64,000 bases of DNA from Alistipes sp. (GTDB taxonomy: Bacteria; Bacteroidota; Bacteroidia; Bacteroidales; Rikenellaceae): assembly GCA_017623505.1 (NCBI GenBank), contig JAGAOZ010000028.1, forward strand, positions 1 through 64,000, read 5' to 3'. Shown one piece after another: positions 24,641 through 32,895 of the stretch. The notes beneath the pieces are model-generated. The model made no database searches and was not told the DNA's origin. It was given only the letters and a program-made list of their open reading frames with translations. Within the stretch, counting starts at the first letter, position 1. Every line of letters begins with the position of its first letter. The translations under genes and the position numbers were made by a program.

Positions 24641-25573
24641 CTAAAATACCATTTTGTAGTCTACCACAGAAAAGACCTCTGTCGAAAGCTCGCCTAAATG
24701 ACCGCTCTTGGCATTGACACCGCACTGCACCTTGACAAAGTCGATATACTTCAACTCGGCGGCATTACCCCACGTATCGACAGCGTTGTCTATATCGAAA
24801 AGGTTGAATGCTCCGTTGCGAGAGATGAAATCTACAGAGCTCTGGTTGTCGGCATAGCCCCAATCGTAGGCAGGTTGCACCCACATTGTGCCATTACCCG
24901 ACTTGTCATAGTTGCGTGCCTCGAGGCGTGTGCCACTGAGAGTATAGCTGTCGGCAGCAATCCACGCAGGGTAGTAATAATCCTGCGAGTGGTGAGCACC
25001 CACATAGTCTACCTCGCCCTCTGCTCCCTCGCTGTCGCTCCACTTAACCGCCGACTGAGGCTCTGCGGGGCGGTAGTAGGTAACGGAGTAGTTCTGTATG
25101 GTCGTAGGCTTACCGCTCTCGCTACCTCTCAGCTCATACCAACTGTCGTTAGGTTTGCCGTCGCCATTCTCATCCTGCATAACCCATACAATGCCTGGCT
25201 CGGATGAACCATCGAAGGAGTTACCCTCCACAGCAAAGTCATAGCCGCCACCATTATCGACACTATGGTCGAAACCCACGACAATATAGCCACCAAAGCC
25301 TCCGAGCGAGACGAAACGACCCTCACTCATACGTCGCTCGGCATAAGCCACAGCAGCCTCGGCGGTGAGCTCCTCGCCCGTAAAGCCCGATGTCTTCAGC
25401 TCGTTGATGAACTGCCCGGGGGCAGGAGTGTATTCCCACACCTCTTGAGCCTCCGCTGCCGAAGACTCGGTGCGAGGGCGATAACGCTCATCCTCAATCT
25501 GCTCGGTTATAACCTCGTTCTTATTACACGCCACTGCAAGCAGTAGCAGCGACAAAAGTCTTAAATACTTCAT
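24641..25573 (-). CDS. Surface lipoprotein of the B12 locus
   Basis: This is a 310-residue lipoprotein; MKYLRLLSLLLLAVAC gives a lipidated Cys16. After a short acidic linker the mature domain starts 'EYTPAPGQFINELKTSGF' and contains 'VSLGGFGGYIVVGFDHSVDNGGGYDFAVEGNSFDGSSEPGIVWVMQDENGDGKPNDSWYELRGSE'. The DENGDGKPND element is a likely calcium-binding loop. Similar 'PAPGQFIN' lipoproteins recur beside BtuB/BtuG genes in gut Bacteroidota, so a part in corrinoid capture is likely, but its exact job is unknown. It lies 4 bases upstream of btuG and 8 bases after the DUF4465 gene, in the same operon. Confidence 0.75.
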   Translation of the reverse strand: MKYLRLLSLLLLAVACNKNEVITEQIEDERYRPRTESSAAEAQEVWEYTPAPGQFINELKTSGFTGEELTAEAAVAYAERRMSEGRFVSLGGFGGYIVVGFDHSVDNGGGYDFAVEGNSFDGSSEPGIVWVMQDENGDGKPNDSWYELRGSESGKPTTIQNYSVTYYRPAEPQSAVKWSDSEGAEGEVDYVGAHHSQDYYYPAWIAADSYTLSGTRLEARNYDKSGNGTMWVQPAYDWGYADNQSSVDFISRNGAFNLFDIDNAVDTWGNAAELKYIDFVKVQCGVNAKSGHLGELSTEVFSVVDYKMVF

Positions 25574-25581
25574 TATATCGT

Positions 25582-26730
25582 CTATTCAAATATTACCTTC
25601 ACATCATCGTAGGCAAAGTATCCTGCAACACCCAGACCGTACTCGGTATAGAGGTCCTCGCTACCCACAAGGTTGAAATCTACCCTTGCTACCTTACCCA
25701 GCGATGTCAAATCCCACTCAGTCCACTCCGAAACGCCTACTCTGCCTTCACGCCAGAGATAGAACTCTGCCTCGCCCGTAGGCTCATCGTTCTCATCGAA
25801 GCCATACGCCACAATCTTAAACCAGCTCTCATCCGATGCTCCCGTAGGTACCTGCCAACCATCGCCATTGGTGAGCAGATTATATACATAGGTAGTGTTG
25901 GTAACCATCATACTCTCGATGGTACGAGCCACACCATCAGCAAAATGGAAGCCTAACATCTCGTTCATCATACCCAAGCCAGAGTCATCCACAAAACCAA
26001 AATGAACGCAGAAGTTCTCCGATCCATTAGCTCCGCCCGCAACATTATACGCCTGCAAGTCGTGCATATAGTCGCCTTGCGAAAGGTCGCTGCCCACGTA
26101 GTGCGACAAAGCGTGTCCGCCATAGCCGGGGAACATTGCATTTGCCGATGGGGTAAAGGCTAACATCGTATTACCCTCGTCTACCCACGCGTAATGGCCA
26201 TTACCGTTGCCATACTCACTATCGGCAGGAATAAAATCGGACCAATAGGTAGCCGACACGCCACCCTTGTAATCCGAGTCCTCGAAAGTCAAAGTACGTA
26301 CCTCTGCCATAGGCTCCTCTGAAACGGTAGGAAGAACTATCACACGTCCATCGGTCAGTGTGATGATGACCACACCATCGCCAATCTCAACCGAAGCAAA
26401 GAGAGAATCACCACTTGTGCCATCCTCACCATCTTTGCCATCCTCGCCGTCCTGACCGTCCTCTCCATCACGTCCGTTGCGGATTGCGATAGATGAGCCA
26501 TCGCTGAAACGGAGGGTATAACCCTCATCGGTAGGCTCTACTGAGGTGATAACCTTACCCTCGGATAGAGCATCCATCAATGCTGTGAGCGTTGCGATAT
26601 CCTCGGTGTTCTGATCAATCTGCCCCTGCATCTGATCAACCTTCGACCATAAATCATCGTCGTCGTACTCACATCCAACCATTGGTGCCACAGCTAAAGC
26701 CACAGCTGCCAAAACAAAAAATCTCTTCAT
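25582..26730 (-). CDS. DUF4465 lipoprotein with DUF4988-like stalk and collagen-like linker
   Basis: This is a 382-residue lipoprotein (lipobox APMVGC, Cys20). Residues ~27-58 form a short coiled coil ('LWSKVDQMQGQIDQNTEDIATL', DUF4988-like). Residues 86-104 are Gly-x-Asp/Gln triplets resembling collagen (GRDGEDGQDGEDGKDGEDG). Residues ~147-382 are a DUF4465 beta-sandwich starting 'LTFEDSDYKGGVSATYWSDFIPADSEYGNGNGHYAW' and ending 'GYFAYDDVKVIFE'. DUF4465 proteins are repeatedly encoded in corrinoid-uptake loci and some are surface B12-binding proteins; that this one binds B12 is inference from the riboswitch directly upstream. The stalk could trimerise and push the ligand-binding domain away from the membrane. 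Confidence 0.83.
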   Translation of the reverse strand: MKRFFVLAAVALAVAPMVGCEYDDDDLWSKVDQMQGQIDQNTEDIATLTALMDALSEGKVITSVEPTDEGYTLRFSDGSSIAIRNGRDGEDGQDGEDGKDGEDGTSGDSLFASVEIGDGVVIITLTDGRVIVLPTVSEEPMAEVRTLTFEDSDYKGGVSATYWSDFIPADSEYGNGNGHYAWVDEGNTMLAFTPSANAMFPGYGGHALSHYVGSDLSQGDYMHDLQAYNVAGGANGSENFCVHFGFVDDSGLGMMNEMLGFHFADGVARTIESMMVTNTTYVYNLLTNGDGWQVPTGASDESWFKIVAYGFDENDEPTGEAEFYLWREGRVGVSEWTEWDLTSLGKVARVDFNLVGSEDLYTEYGLGVAGYFAYDDVKVIFE

Positions 26731-26856
26731 AATGCATCAATATTTTAAGTTAATAAAAAGGTCGCATTTTGAAGAGCAGAACCAAAAAATTAACTCAAAA
26801 CATCTTTGCCGTAAATGTCTGAAAAACAGCAGTTTCCCAAACACATAGCCCCAAAC

Positions 26857-26912
26857 ACTACGGGCTCAATTCTAACATTACGGATAAAATTAGTTTTGAT
26901 TTGTCCCGTAGT
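26857..26912 (-). promoter_or_regulatory. Leader hairpin between riboswitch and first gene
   Basis: The 8-base arms actacggg (26857-26864) and cccgtagt (26905-26912) can pair in the B12-operon leader RNA. They may be part of the expression platform or a stability element; there is no T-tract. About 125 further leader bases follow before the start codon. Confidence 0.4.
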
Positions 26913-26937
26913 CCTGCAGGTCAAAAATCTAAAATGC

Positions 26938-27120
26938 AAAGGCAGGTCTTCTGACTTATCCCCCTGTCGCGCCTTCCCGGTATTACCCAGTGGCAAAGAG
27001 TGCGACAGCCTTCGATTCCGAATCCGGAATGGGACTTACAGCAACAGGTATTGTTACGGATTTACACCGTATTTCCTTTTCACCTCCTTGACCGCATCGG
27101 GCCGCAGAGGAACCATTTGC
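26938..27120 (-). promoter_or_regulatory. Cobalamin riboswitch
   Basis: Minus-strand RNA carries the landmarks of the class: GGTGTAAATCCGTAAC and CTGTTGCTGTAA (the J3/4-P5 region), the B12 box gccactgggtaatacc-gggaaggcg, and the closing gtcagaagacctgcc. The P1 arms are gcaaatgg at the 5' side and cctgcctttgc at the 3' side. It begins at the predicted transcription start (~27121) of the four-gene outer-membrane B12 operon and should shut it down when cobalamin is plentiful. Confidence 0.95.
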
Positions 27121-27125
27121 AAGTG

Positions 27126-27156
27126 CAAAATTATCTATAATTTCTGAAATTGCAAA
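27126..27156 (-). promoter_or_regulatory. Promoter of the B12 operon (TTTG-N19-TAatTTTG)
   Basis: Minus-strand -33 TTTG (27156-27153) and -7 TAATTTTG (27133-27126), placed so that transcription starts right at the riboswitch 5' arm. Confidence 0.85.
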
Positions 27157-27185
27157 CAAACGGTGTATTTTTTTTGAAATTTGAC

Positions 27186-27193
27186 TATCTTTG
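27186..27193 (+). promoter_or_regulatory. -7 box (TAtcTTTG) for prfA
   Basis: TATCTTTG lies 27 bases before the prfA ATG. Its upstream element must overlap the -33 region of the divergent B12-operon promoter, only ~30 bases away. Confidence 0.65.
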
Positions 27194-27220
27194 CACTTTG
27201 GAAGAAAATAGCAATGATTT

Positions 27221-28306
27221 ATGGCAGACAATTCAATACTTATTCGCCTCGATGGCTTGAAGCTCAAATATGAAGAGATAGGACAGAAACTCACTGACCC
27301 TGAAGTTATTGCCGACGTTAAGCAGTTTGTTCAGCTTACGAAGGAGTACAAGGAGTTAGAGCCAATTATTGAGACTTCGGAGCGTTATCGCAAGGCTGTT
27401 GATGCCTTGGCTGATGCGAAGGATATCCTTGCCAACGATAAGGACGAGGATATGCGTGAGATGGCACGTGAGGAGATTGCAACTCTGGAGCCTCAGCTCG
27501 TAACTATGGAGGAGGAGATTAAGCTCCTGCTTATCCCAAAAGACCCTCAGGATGAGAAGAATGCTATCCTTGAGATTCGCGGCGGTACGGGTGGCGACGA
27601 GGCTGCTATCTTCGCCGGTGACCTGTTGCGTATGTATACCAAGTACATCGAGTCGAAGGGCTGGCGTTACGAGATTACTTCGTTCTCTGACGGTGCAGTA
27701 GGTGGCTACAAGGAGGTTGTGCTGAAAGTTACCGGTCAGAGTGTCTATGGTACACTCAAGTATGAGTCTGGTGTTCACCGCGTACAGCGTGTGCCACAGA
27801 CCGAGACTCAGGGCCGTGTTCACACCTCGGCAGCATCTGTTGCTGTATTGCCGGAGGCAGAGGAGTTCGATGTTGAGATTTCGATGAACGATATTCGCAA
27901 GGATATTTTCTGTGCTTCGGGCCCTGGTGGACAGTCTGTAAATACCACCTATTCGGCTATCCGTCTGACGCACATCCCTACGGGTATCGTCGTGCAGTGT
28001 CAGGACCAGAAGTCGCAGCTCAAGAACTTCGATAAGGCTTTTGAGGAGTTGCGTACGCGTGTCTTCAACCTTGAGTATTCGAAGTATCTTGACGAGATTG
28101 CATCGAAGCGTAAGACTATGGTCTCGACAGGTGACCGTTCGGCTAAGATTCGTACCTATAACTATCCTCAGGGCCGAATCACCGACCACCGTATCAACTA
28201 TACAATCTACAACCTCTCGGCCTTTATGGATGGCGATATTCAGGACTGCATCGACCACCTTATCGTAGCTGAAAATGCTGAGCGCTTGAAGGAGAGCGAG
28301 TTGTAG
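27221..28306 (+). CDS. prfA: Peptide chain release factor 1
   Basis: This 361-residue factor reads UAA/UAG stop codons and triggers peptide release. The stop-recognition motif PxT is PQT at residues 192-194 and the catalytic GGQ is at 236-238 in 'CASGPGGQSVNTTYSAIRLTH'. The GGQ glutamine is the site of PrmC methylation in the family. The length is normal. It is divergent from the B12 operon and separated from dusB by a terminator hairpin. Confidence 0.97.
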   Translation: MADNSILIRLDGLKLKYEEIGQKLTDPEVIADVKQFVQLTKEYKELEPIIETSERYRKAVDALADAKDILANDKDEDMREMAREEIATLEPQLVTMEEEIKLLLIPKDPQDEKNAILEIRGGTGGDEAAIFAGDLLRMYTKYIESKGWRYEITSFSDGAVGGYKEVVLKVTGQSVYGTLKYESGVHRVQRVPQTETQGRVHTSAASVAVLPEAEEFDVEISMNDIRKDIFCASGPGGQSVNTTYSAIRLTHIPTGIVVQCQDQKSQLKNFDKAFEELRTRVFNLEYSKYLDEIASKRKTMVSTGDRSAKIRTYNYPQGRITDHRINYTIYNLSAFMDGDIQDCIDHLIVAENAERLKESEL

Positions 28307-28328
28307 TATTTTTCGGGATACAAAACAT

Positions 28329-28360
28329 AGGGTGTCGAACAACTTTTGACACCCTTTATT
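28329..28360 (+). terminator. Terminator after prfA
   Basis: gggtgtc (28330-28336) and gacaccc (28348-28354) enclose an 11-base loop, followed by tttattta. The T-tract merges with a weak dusB promoter (TActTTaG near 28363). Confidence 0.75.
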
Positions 28361-28372
28361 TATACTTTAGCG

Positions 28373-29395
28373 ATGAAAATAGGCACGATAGATTTAGGCT
28401 CACAACCACTTTTCTTAGCACCGATGGAGGATGTTACCGACCCATCGTTCCGATACATGTGTAAGCAGTTTGGGGCGGATGTGGTAACTACGGAGTTTAT
28501 CTCCTCTGACGGTCTGATTCGTGATGCCTGGAAGTCGCGTGCCAAGCTCAATATCGACGATGCTGAGCGTCCCGTAGGTATCCAGATTTATGGTCACCTT
28601 ATCGAGCCTATGGTCGAGGCTGCCCGTATTGCCGAGAGTGCTAATCCCGACTTTATCGATATCAATTTCGGCTGTCCGGTTAAGAAGATTGCCTCGCGAG
28701 GGGCGGGTTCGGGTATGATGCGCGATGTAGCACTTATGGTCGAGATGACACGTCAGATTGTCGAGGCCGTGAAGCTCCCCGTGACGGTAAAGACTCGTTT
28801 GGGCTGGGATGAGGAGTCGAAGAATATTATGGATATTGCTCTGCGCCTGCAAGATGTAGGTATTGCGGCCCTTACGATTCATGGCCGTACCCGCTCGCAG
28901 ATGTATCGTGGCGAGGCTGATTGGACTCTTATCGGCGAGGTTAAGAACAACCCTGCTATCCATATCCCTATCATCGGTAATGGCGATGTGGATTCTGCCG
29001 TTAAGGCCAAGCAGATGTTCGATAGGTATGGCGTTGATGGTGTGATGATTGGTCGAGCGACCTATGGACGCCCTTGGATATTTCGTGAGGTTAAACACTA
29101 CTTGCAGACGGGAGAGATTCTGCCTCAGCCGTCTGTTGTTGAGCGCGTGGAGATAGCTAAACGCCATTTAGCTAAGTCTATCGAGATAAAGGGCGATAGG
29201 GTAGGTATCTTGGAGATGCGTCGCCATCTGTCGAACTATTTTAAGGGCCTGCCCGATTTTAAGCAGACACGCCTTAAGTTGGTCACTCTGTTCGATGAGC
29301 AGGAGATATGCACTACGCTTGACTATGTTGCCGAGCGTTGGGGTGATTATGATATGAGCGGTGCTGTGCCACCTTCGCTCTCACACGACATCTAA
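28373..29395 (+). CDS. dusB: tRNA-dihydrouridine synthase (DusB/Nir3 type)
   Basis: This 340-residue FMN enzyme reduces specific uridines in the tRNA D-loop. Dus motifs are 'FLAPMEDVTDPSFR' (FMN-binding start of the TIM barrel), 'DINFGCPVKKIASRGAGSGMMRD' with the catalytic Cys, 'VTVKTRLGWDE', 'LTIHGRTRSQMYRGEADW' and 'IIGNGDVDSA...VDGVMIGRATYGRPW'. I chose ATG 28373, because upstream in-frame starts (GTG etc. from 28346) fall inside the prfA terminator. It converges with the following GNAT gene; the two stop codons overlap (29392-29395). Confidence 0.95.
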   Translation: MKIGTIDLGSQPLFLAPMEDVTDPSFRYMCKQFGADVVTTEFISSDGLIRDAWKSRAKLNIDDAERPVGIQIYGHLIEPMVEAARIAESANPDFIDINFGCPVKKIASRGAGSGMMRDVALMVEMTRQIVEAVKLPVTVKTRLGWDEESKNIMDIALRLQDVGIAALTIHGRTRSQMYRGEADWTLIGEVKNNPAIHIPIIGNGDVDSAVKAKQMFDRYGVDGVMIGRATYGRPWIFREVKHYLQTGEILPQPSVVERVEIAKRHLAKSIEIKGDRVGILEMRRHLSNYFKGLPDFKQTRLKLVTLFDEQEICTTLDYVAERWGDYDMSGAVPPSLSHDI

Positions 29396-29826
29396 AAATC
29401 CATTTTATATACATTTGTCTGCTTCACTTCGAAGCCCATGCTGCGGTATAGGGCGTTGGCCTCTATGCGTTGAGGGTTTGATGTAAGCATAAGAGAGCAG
29501 GGTGCAAGCTGACGCGCAAAATTTATCGCGTATGCCACCATCGCGCGACCTATACCACGACCACGTGACGCGCTATCGACTACCACATCCTCCAACCACA
29601 CCTTTCGCATCGAGGGTGACGAGTAGGTGCAGAGTGAGAACATACCCACCACCTCGCTTCCTGAACGGGCTACATAGAGTCGGCACGACATATCACGTAT
29701 TATCCTGCGTAGCTCCTCCTCGCCAAATGGTGTGTCAGTGCCTGTTAATTGTCGCAGCAATGAGCCTATTGGCTCTACAAGTGCACTGTCGTAGTTGTCT
29801 ACAAGTTCTATTCTAAGATTCTCCAT
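29392..29826 (-). CDS. GNAT-family N-acetyltransferase
   Basis: This is a 144-residue acetyltransferase. The acetyl-CoA pyrophosphate-binding loop is 'VDSASRGRGIGRAMV' (R/Q-x-x-G-x-G/A type), preceded by 'KVWLEDVVV' and followed by 'LTSNPQRIEANALYRSMGFE', which matches the substrate/CoA end of the GNAT fold. The acceptor is unknown. ATG 29826 is chosen because it starts after the gcvT terminator hairpin; the longer frame would run through that hairpin. It is the last gene before convergence with dusB. Confidence 0.9.
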   Translation of the reverse strand: MENLRIELVDNYDSALVEPIGSLLRQLTGTDTPFGEEELRRIIRDMSCRLYVARSGSEVVGMFSLCTYSSPSMRKVWLEDVVVDSASRGRGIGRAMVAYAINFARQLAPCSLMLTSNPQRIEANALYRSMGFEVKQTNVYKMDF

Positions 29827-29839
29827 TCTCTTCCAAATC

Positions 29840-29880
29840 AAAAAAGGGAGCTTCGCCCGATGTAGACCGATGCTCCCCAA
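29840..29880 (-). terminator. Terminator after gcvT
   Basis: On the minus strand gggagc..gctccc form the outer stem with an inner catcgg/cgatg-type pairing (atcggtctacatcggg), followed by tttttt. It separates gcvT from the small GNAT gene, although readthrough into the latter seems likely. Confidence 0.8.
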
Positions 29881-29899
29881 TATTATATATAAGGTAACG

Positions 29900-30994
29900 C
29901 TATACGAAAGGATACTTCACAATCTCTGCCTTGAGCAGACGCTCGCGAATAACGACTGCTACCACATTACCAACCTTTGCTTGGTCAGCCTTTACATAAC
30001 CCATGGCGATACCAACCTTCAGCATTGGCGACATTGTTCCTGATGTTACTACACCCAACTCTTCGCCCTCTACGGTGGCAATCTTATAGCCGTGGCGAGG
30101 AATACCTCTATCTATCATTTTCAGTCCTACCAACTTGCGCTCTACGCCCTCAGCCTTCTGCTTTGCAAGGTATTCGCGGTCGATGAAATCCTTACCTTCG
30201 GCGAACTTTGTCACCCAGCTCAATCCAGCCTCCAGAGGAGATGTTGTGTCGTCAATATCATTGCCATAGAGTGCAAAACCCTTCTCCAAACGGAGTGTGT
30301 CGCGTGCTCCTAAGCCGATATTCTTCAGTCCGAACTCCTCGCCTGCCTTCCACATAGCTTCCCATATAGTGTCGGCGTCAGCGTTATACATGTAAATCTC
30401 GCAGCCACCTGAGCCTGTGTAACCTGTGATAGAGAGTATGGCATCACATCCTGCAACCTTTGTCTGCTTGAATGTGTAGTACTCCATATCCTCCACCTGC
30501 TCCTCACACATCTTTTGTACGAGCTTCATTGCCAATGGACCCTGAATAGCTACCTGAGCGATGTTGTCCGATGAGTTCTCCAACTCCTTGCCTGGCTCCA
30601 TGCCAAACTTCTTACCAGCCAGGCAGATATGGTTCCAATCCTTCTCGGTGTTGGCTGCGTTTACACAAAGCATATACTTTGTGTCGCTGAACTTGTAGAT
30701 TAGCACGTCGTCCACTATGCCACCCTTGCCGTTAGGCATTGTGGTATATTGTACCTTACCGTCATAGAGCTTGCTTACATCATTCGATGCAATGTATTGC
30801 AAAAGGTCCAAAGCCTTCTCGCCCTTTACCCATATTTCGCCCATGTGGCTAACGTCAAATACACCCACCTTTTCACGAACTGTCATGTGCTCGTCGTTAA
30901 TGCCTGTAAACTCGATAGGCATATTATATCCTGCGAACTCTGCCATTTTTGCGCCCGCAGCGATATGATACTTTGTAAAAGCAGTAGTTTTCAT
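29900..30994 (-). CDS. gcvT: Aminomethyltransferase, glycine cleavage T protein
   Basis: This 364-residue T protein transfers the methylene group from aminomethyl-lipoyl H protein to tetrahydrofolate. Signature parts are 'MAEFAGYNMPIEF', 'VGVFDVSHMGEI', 'GYTGSGGCEIYM' and 'LEKGFALYGNDIDDTTSPLEAGL', ending with 'TSGTMSPMLKVGIAMGYV'. The length matches the family. The P and H proteins are not in the window. It is the fifth or sixth gene of the lpxD operon, 25 bases after the upstream gene. Confidence 0.97.
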   Translation of the reverse strand: MKTTAFTKYHIAAGAKMAEFAGYNMPIEFTGINDEHMTVREKVGVFDVSHMGEIWVKGEKALDLLQYIASNDVSKLYDGKVQYTTMPNGKGGIVDDVLIYKFSDTKYMLCVNAANTEKDWNHICLAGKKFGMEPGKELENSSDNIAQVAIQGPLAMKLVQKMCEEQVEDMEYYTFKQTKVAGCDAILSITGYTGSGGCEIYMYNADADTIWEAMWKAGEEFGLKNIGLGARDTLRLEKGFALYGNDIDDTTSPLEAGLSWVTKFAEGKDFIDREYLAKQKAEGVERKLVGLKMIDRGIPRHGYKIATVEGEELGVVTSGTMSPMLKVGIAMGYVKADQAKVGNVVAVVIRERLLKAEIVKYPFV

Positions 30995-31019
30995 ACTATT
31001 TTAGGTTTTATGTTATTTT

Positions 31020-32231
31020 CTATTTCTCGCTACGTTTGAAACCCAATCGAGGACAACGCTTAAACTCCTTTGTGCGGTCGAATAGGTAACGATATGTTGT
31101 GTGCATCTTGTGTCGTGTTGCACATACATAGCTCTGAATCATACGATTCATTACAGGGTTGAAGTCGCCAATCCAAGCGAACTCTACTGTCTTGTAGTTG
31201 GTCTTACAATTCTTGAAGTATGAGTCATAAATATACTGAATCATACCCGACTCAACTCCCTTGCCCTGGAAATCAGGAGTTACAGCGAAGATAATACCGA
31301 ATATGCGGTCACACGACTTGCGCACCTTCAAATCCCACATCAGACGAATCTTATTCCACCAATTGAGTTTTCCGTTAAACTTGCCGATTATACGGTTGAT
31401 GTCCGGTACCATGATAAAGAAACCGACAGGCTCATTGTTGAAATATGTGAAGAAGATGATATTTGGGTCAATAATAGGACGAAGTGTTCGCATAATCTTC
31501 TGCGCCTCCTCCTTACTCATTGGGGTAACACCCGTAAATAGTGACCACGCCTTGTTGTATATGATACGGAAATCCTCAGCTACACTCTCCAAATCCTTCA
31601 TGTTGATATGGTCGAATGTATAGCCTGGAGTACTCATCAGACGCTTAGCGCGCTCGTTAATCATCGAGTTGATGGCGTCATCATCAATTCTCCAAAGGTA
31701 TGTATTTTGGTTAAAATAATTCTGGAAACCGTATGTCTCAAATAGCTCCTTGTAGTAAGGAGGGTTGTATGGATTGGCATAGAGTGGTTGGAACTCATAG
31801 CCATCAACCAGCAGACCCCACCATGAATCACGTGGACCGAAGTTGATAGGACCATCCATAGCCTCCATTCCACGGCTCACTAACCACATGCGCGCTGTGT
31901 CGAAGAGTAGATTGGCCAGCTCTTGGTCGTTTATTGCCTCAAAGAAACCGCAACCACCTGTTGGCTGCTCATACGAATATGCATGCTCGTTATCGTAGAA
32001 AGCTGCAATACGACCTACCGACTGACCATTTTGGTCGTATGCTACCCAACGAACGGCCTCGCCGTCGGCAAACATCTTATTCTTTTCGGGGTTAAATACC
32101 GCTTTGATATCCTCATCTAATGGGCATACCCAATAACGATTACCTTTGTAAAGTCGCTTTGGCAGTTCTATAAACTCACTCTCCAAGGCGGCTGTTGTTA
32201 CCTCTTTTAAGGTATACTTTGTATTACTCAT
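31020..32231 (-). CDS. GNAT-fold protein of the YghO-like family
   Basis: This is a 403-residue cytoplasmic protein without signal or membrane segments. The central part 'GRIAAFYDNEHAYSYEQPTGGCGFFEAINDQELANLLFDTARMWLVSRGM' and 'GPINFGPRDSWWGLLVDGYEFQPLYANPYNPPYYKELFETYGF' is typical of the conserved double-GNAT proteins related to E. coli YghO. The C-terminal half has 'AVTPDFQGKGVESGMIQYIYD', an acetyl-CoA-type loop. Family members are often annotated as N-acetyl/acyl-transferases; the substrate is unknown. It sits between ruvC and gcvT in the same transcript, which gives no functional clue. Confidence 0.75.
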   Translation of the reverse strand: MSNTKYTLKEVTTAALESEFIELPKRLYKGNRYWVCPLDEDIKAVFNPEKNKMFADGEAVRWVAYDQNGQSVGRIAAFYDNEHAYSYEQPTGGCGFFEAINDQELANLLFDTARMWLVSRGMEAMDGPINFGPRDSWWGLLVDGYEFQPLYANPYNPPYYKELFETYGFQNYFNQNTYLWRIDDDAINSMINERAKRLMSTPGYTFDHINMKDLESVAEDFRIIYNKAWSLFTGVTPMSKEEAQKIMRTLRPIIDPNIIFFTYFNNEPVGFFIMVPDINRIIGKFNGKLNWWNKIRLMWDLKVRKSCDRIFGIIFAVTPDFQGKGVESGMIQYIYDSYFKNCKTNYKTVEFAWIGDFNPVMNRMIQSYVCATRHKMHTTYRYLFDRTKEFKRCPRLGFKRSEK

Positions 32232-32254
32232 AACATCTATTTTGGTTGTAGTTC

Positions 32255-32881
32255 TTATTTAATCTCTCGTTCTGGGTTTTGACGTATGAACTTCTCCCAC
32301 GAGGAGGAGCCCTTTGACGCCTTTTTACCTCCACCTAAGCCTTTGACACGTGCATCACCCATAGCGTTGGATATCGGTGTACGAGCCGTAAAGTAGTGAC
32401 ACATCGCCACCGCCATACCATCCGTAGCATCCAACCTGCGAGGCATATACTCAATCTTCAGTAGGCGTTTTATTATCCCTGCCACCTGCTCTTTTGATGC
32501 CGCACCGCTACCCGATATAGCCTGCTTGATACGTGACGGAGCATATTCAAAAACCTCCTTACCACGCCATAGTGCGGCTGCCATTGCTACACCTTGCGCT
32601 CTTCCCAATTTGAGCATACTCTGCACATTCGCACCAAAGAAAGGCGACTCTAAAGCCACCTCCTTCGGAGCATATTCATCAATCAGAGCCCCTACACGCT
32701 CAAATATGTAGCGTAATTTTGCGTAGGGGTCGCTTAGTTTGTGTAGATCGATGTCGCCCATTACGACCGAACGCACCTGCTTACCCTCGACCTCGATTAT
32801 TCCATAGCCCATATAGTTCGTACCGGGGTCAATGCCCATGATACGATATGCGGCTGCATCTGGTTTTTTAATCGTGGCCAT
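32255..32881 (-). CDS. ruvC: Holliday junction resolvase RuvC
   Basis: This 208-residue endonuclease resolves Holliday junctions with RuvAB. The catalytic acids are visible: Asp18 in 'GIDPGT', Glu78 in 'ALESPFF', and Asp151/Asp154 in 'LDATDGMAVA'. It carries a Lys/Gly-rich C-terminal tail of ~30 residues ('GLGGGKKASKGSSSW') beyond the usual 170-180-residue enzyme, common in Bacteroidota. It lies 14 bases after a TlpA-like gene and 23 before the YghO-like gene. Confidence 0.96.
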   Translation of the reverse strand: MATIKKPDAAAYRIMGIDPGTNYMGYGIIEVEGKQVRSVVMGDIDLHKLSDPYAKLRYIFERVGALIDEYAPKEVALESPFFGANVQSMLKLGRAQGVAMAAALWRGKEVFEYAPSRIKQAISGSGAASKEQVAGIIKRLLKIEYMPRRLDATDGMAVAMCHYFTARTPISNAMGDARVKGLGGGKKASKGSSSWEKFIRQNPEREIK

Positions 32882-32895
32882 TTTTTATTGCTTGA

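Noticed and set aside
27356-28342. A 328-codon open frame on the strand opposite prfA
   Set aside because: It is fully antisense to a textbook release factor gene with intact PQT and GGQ motifs; its translation has no recognisable motif and arises from codon bias.
28415-29167. A 250-codon open frame opposite dusB
   Set aside because: dusB motifs are complete on the other strand; the antisense translation is without motifs.
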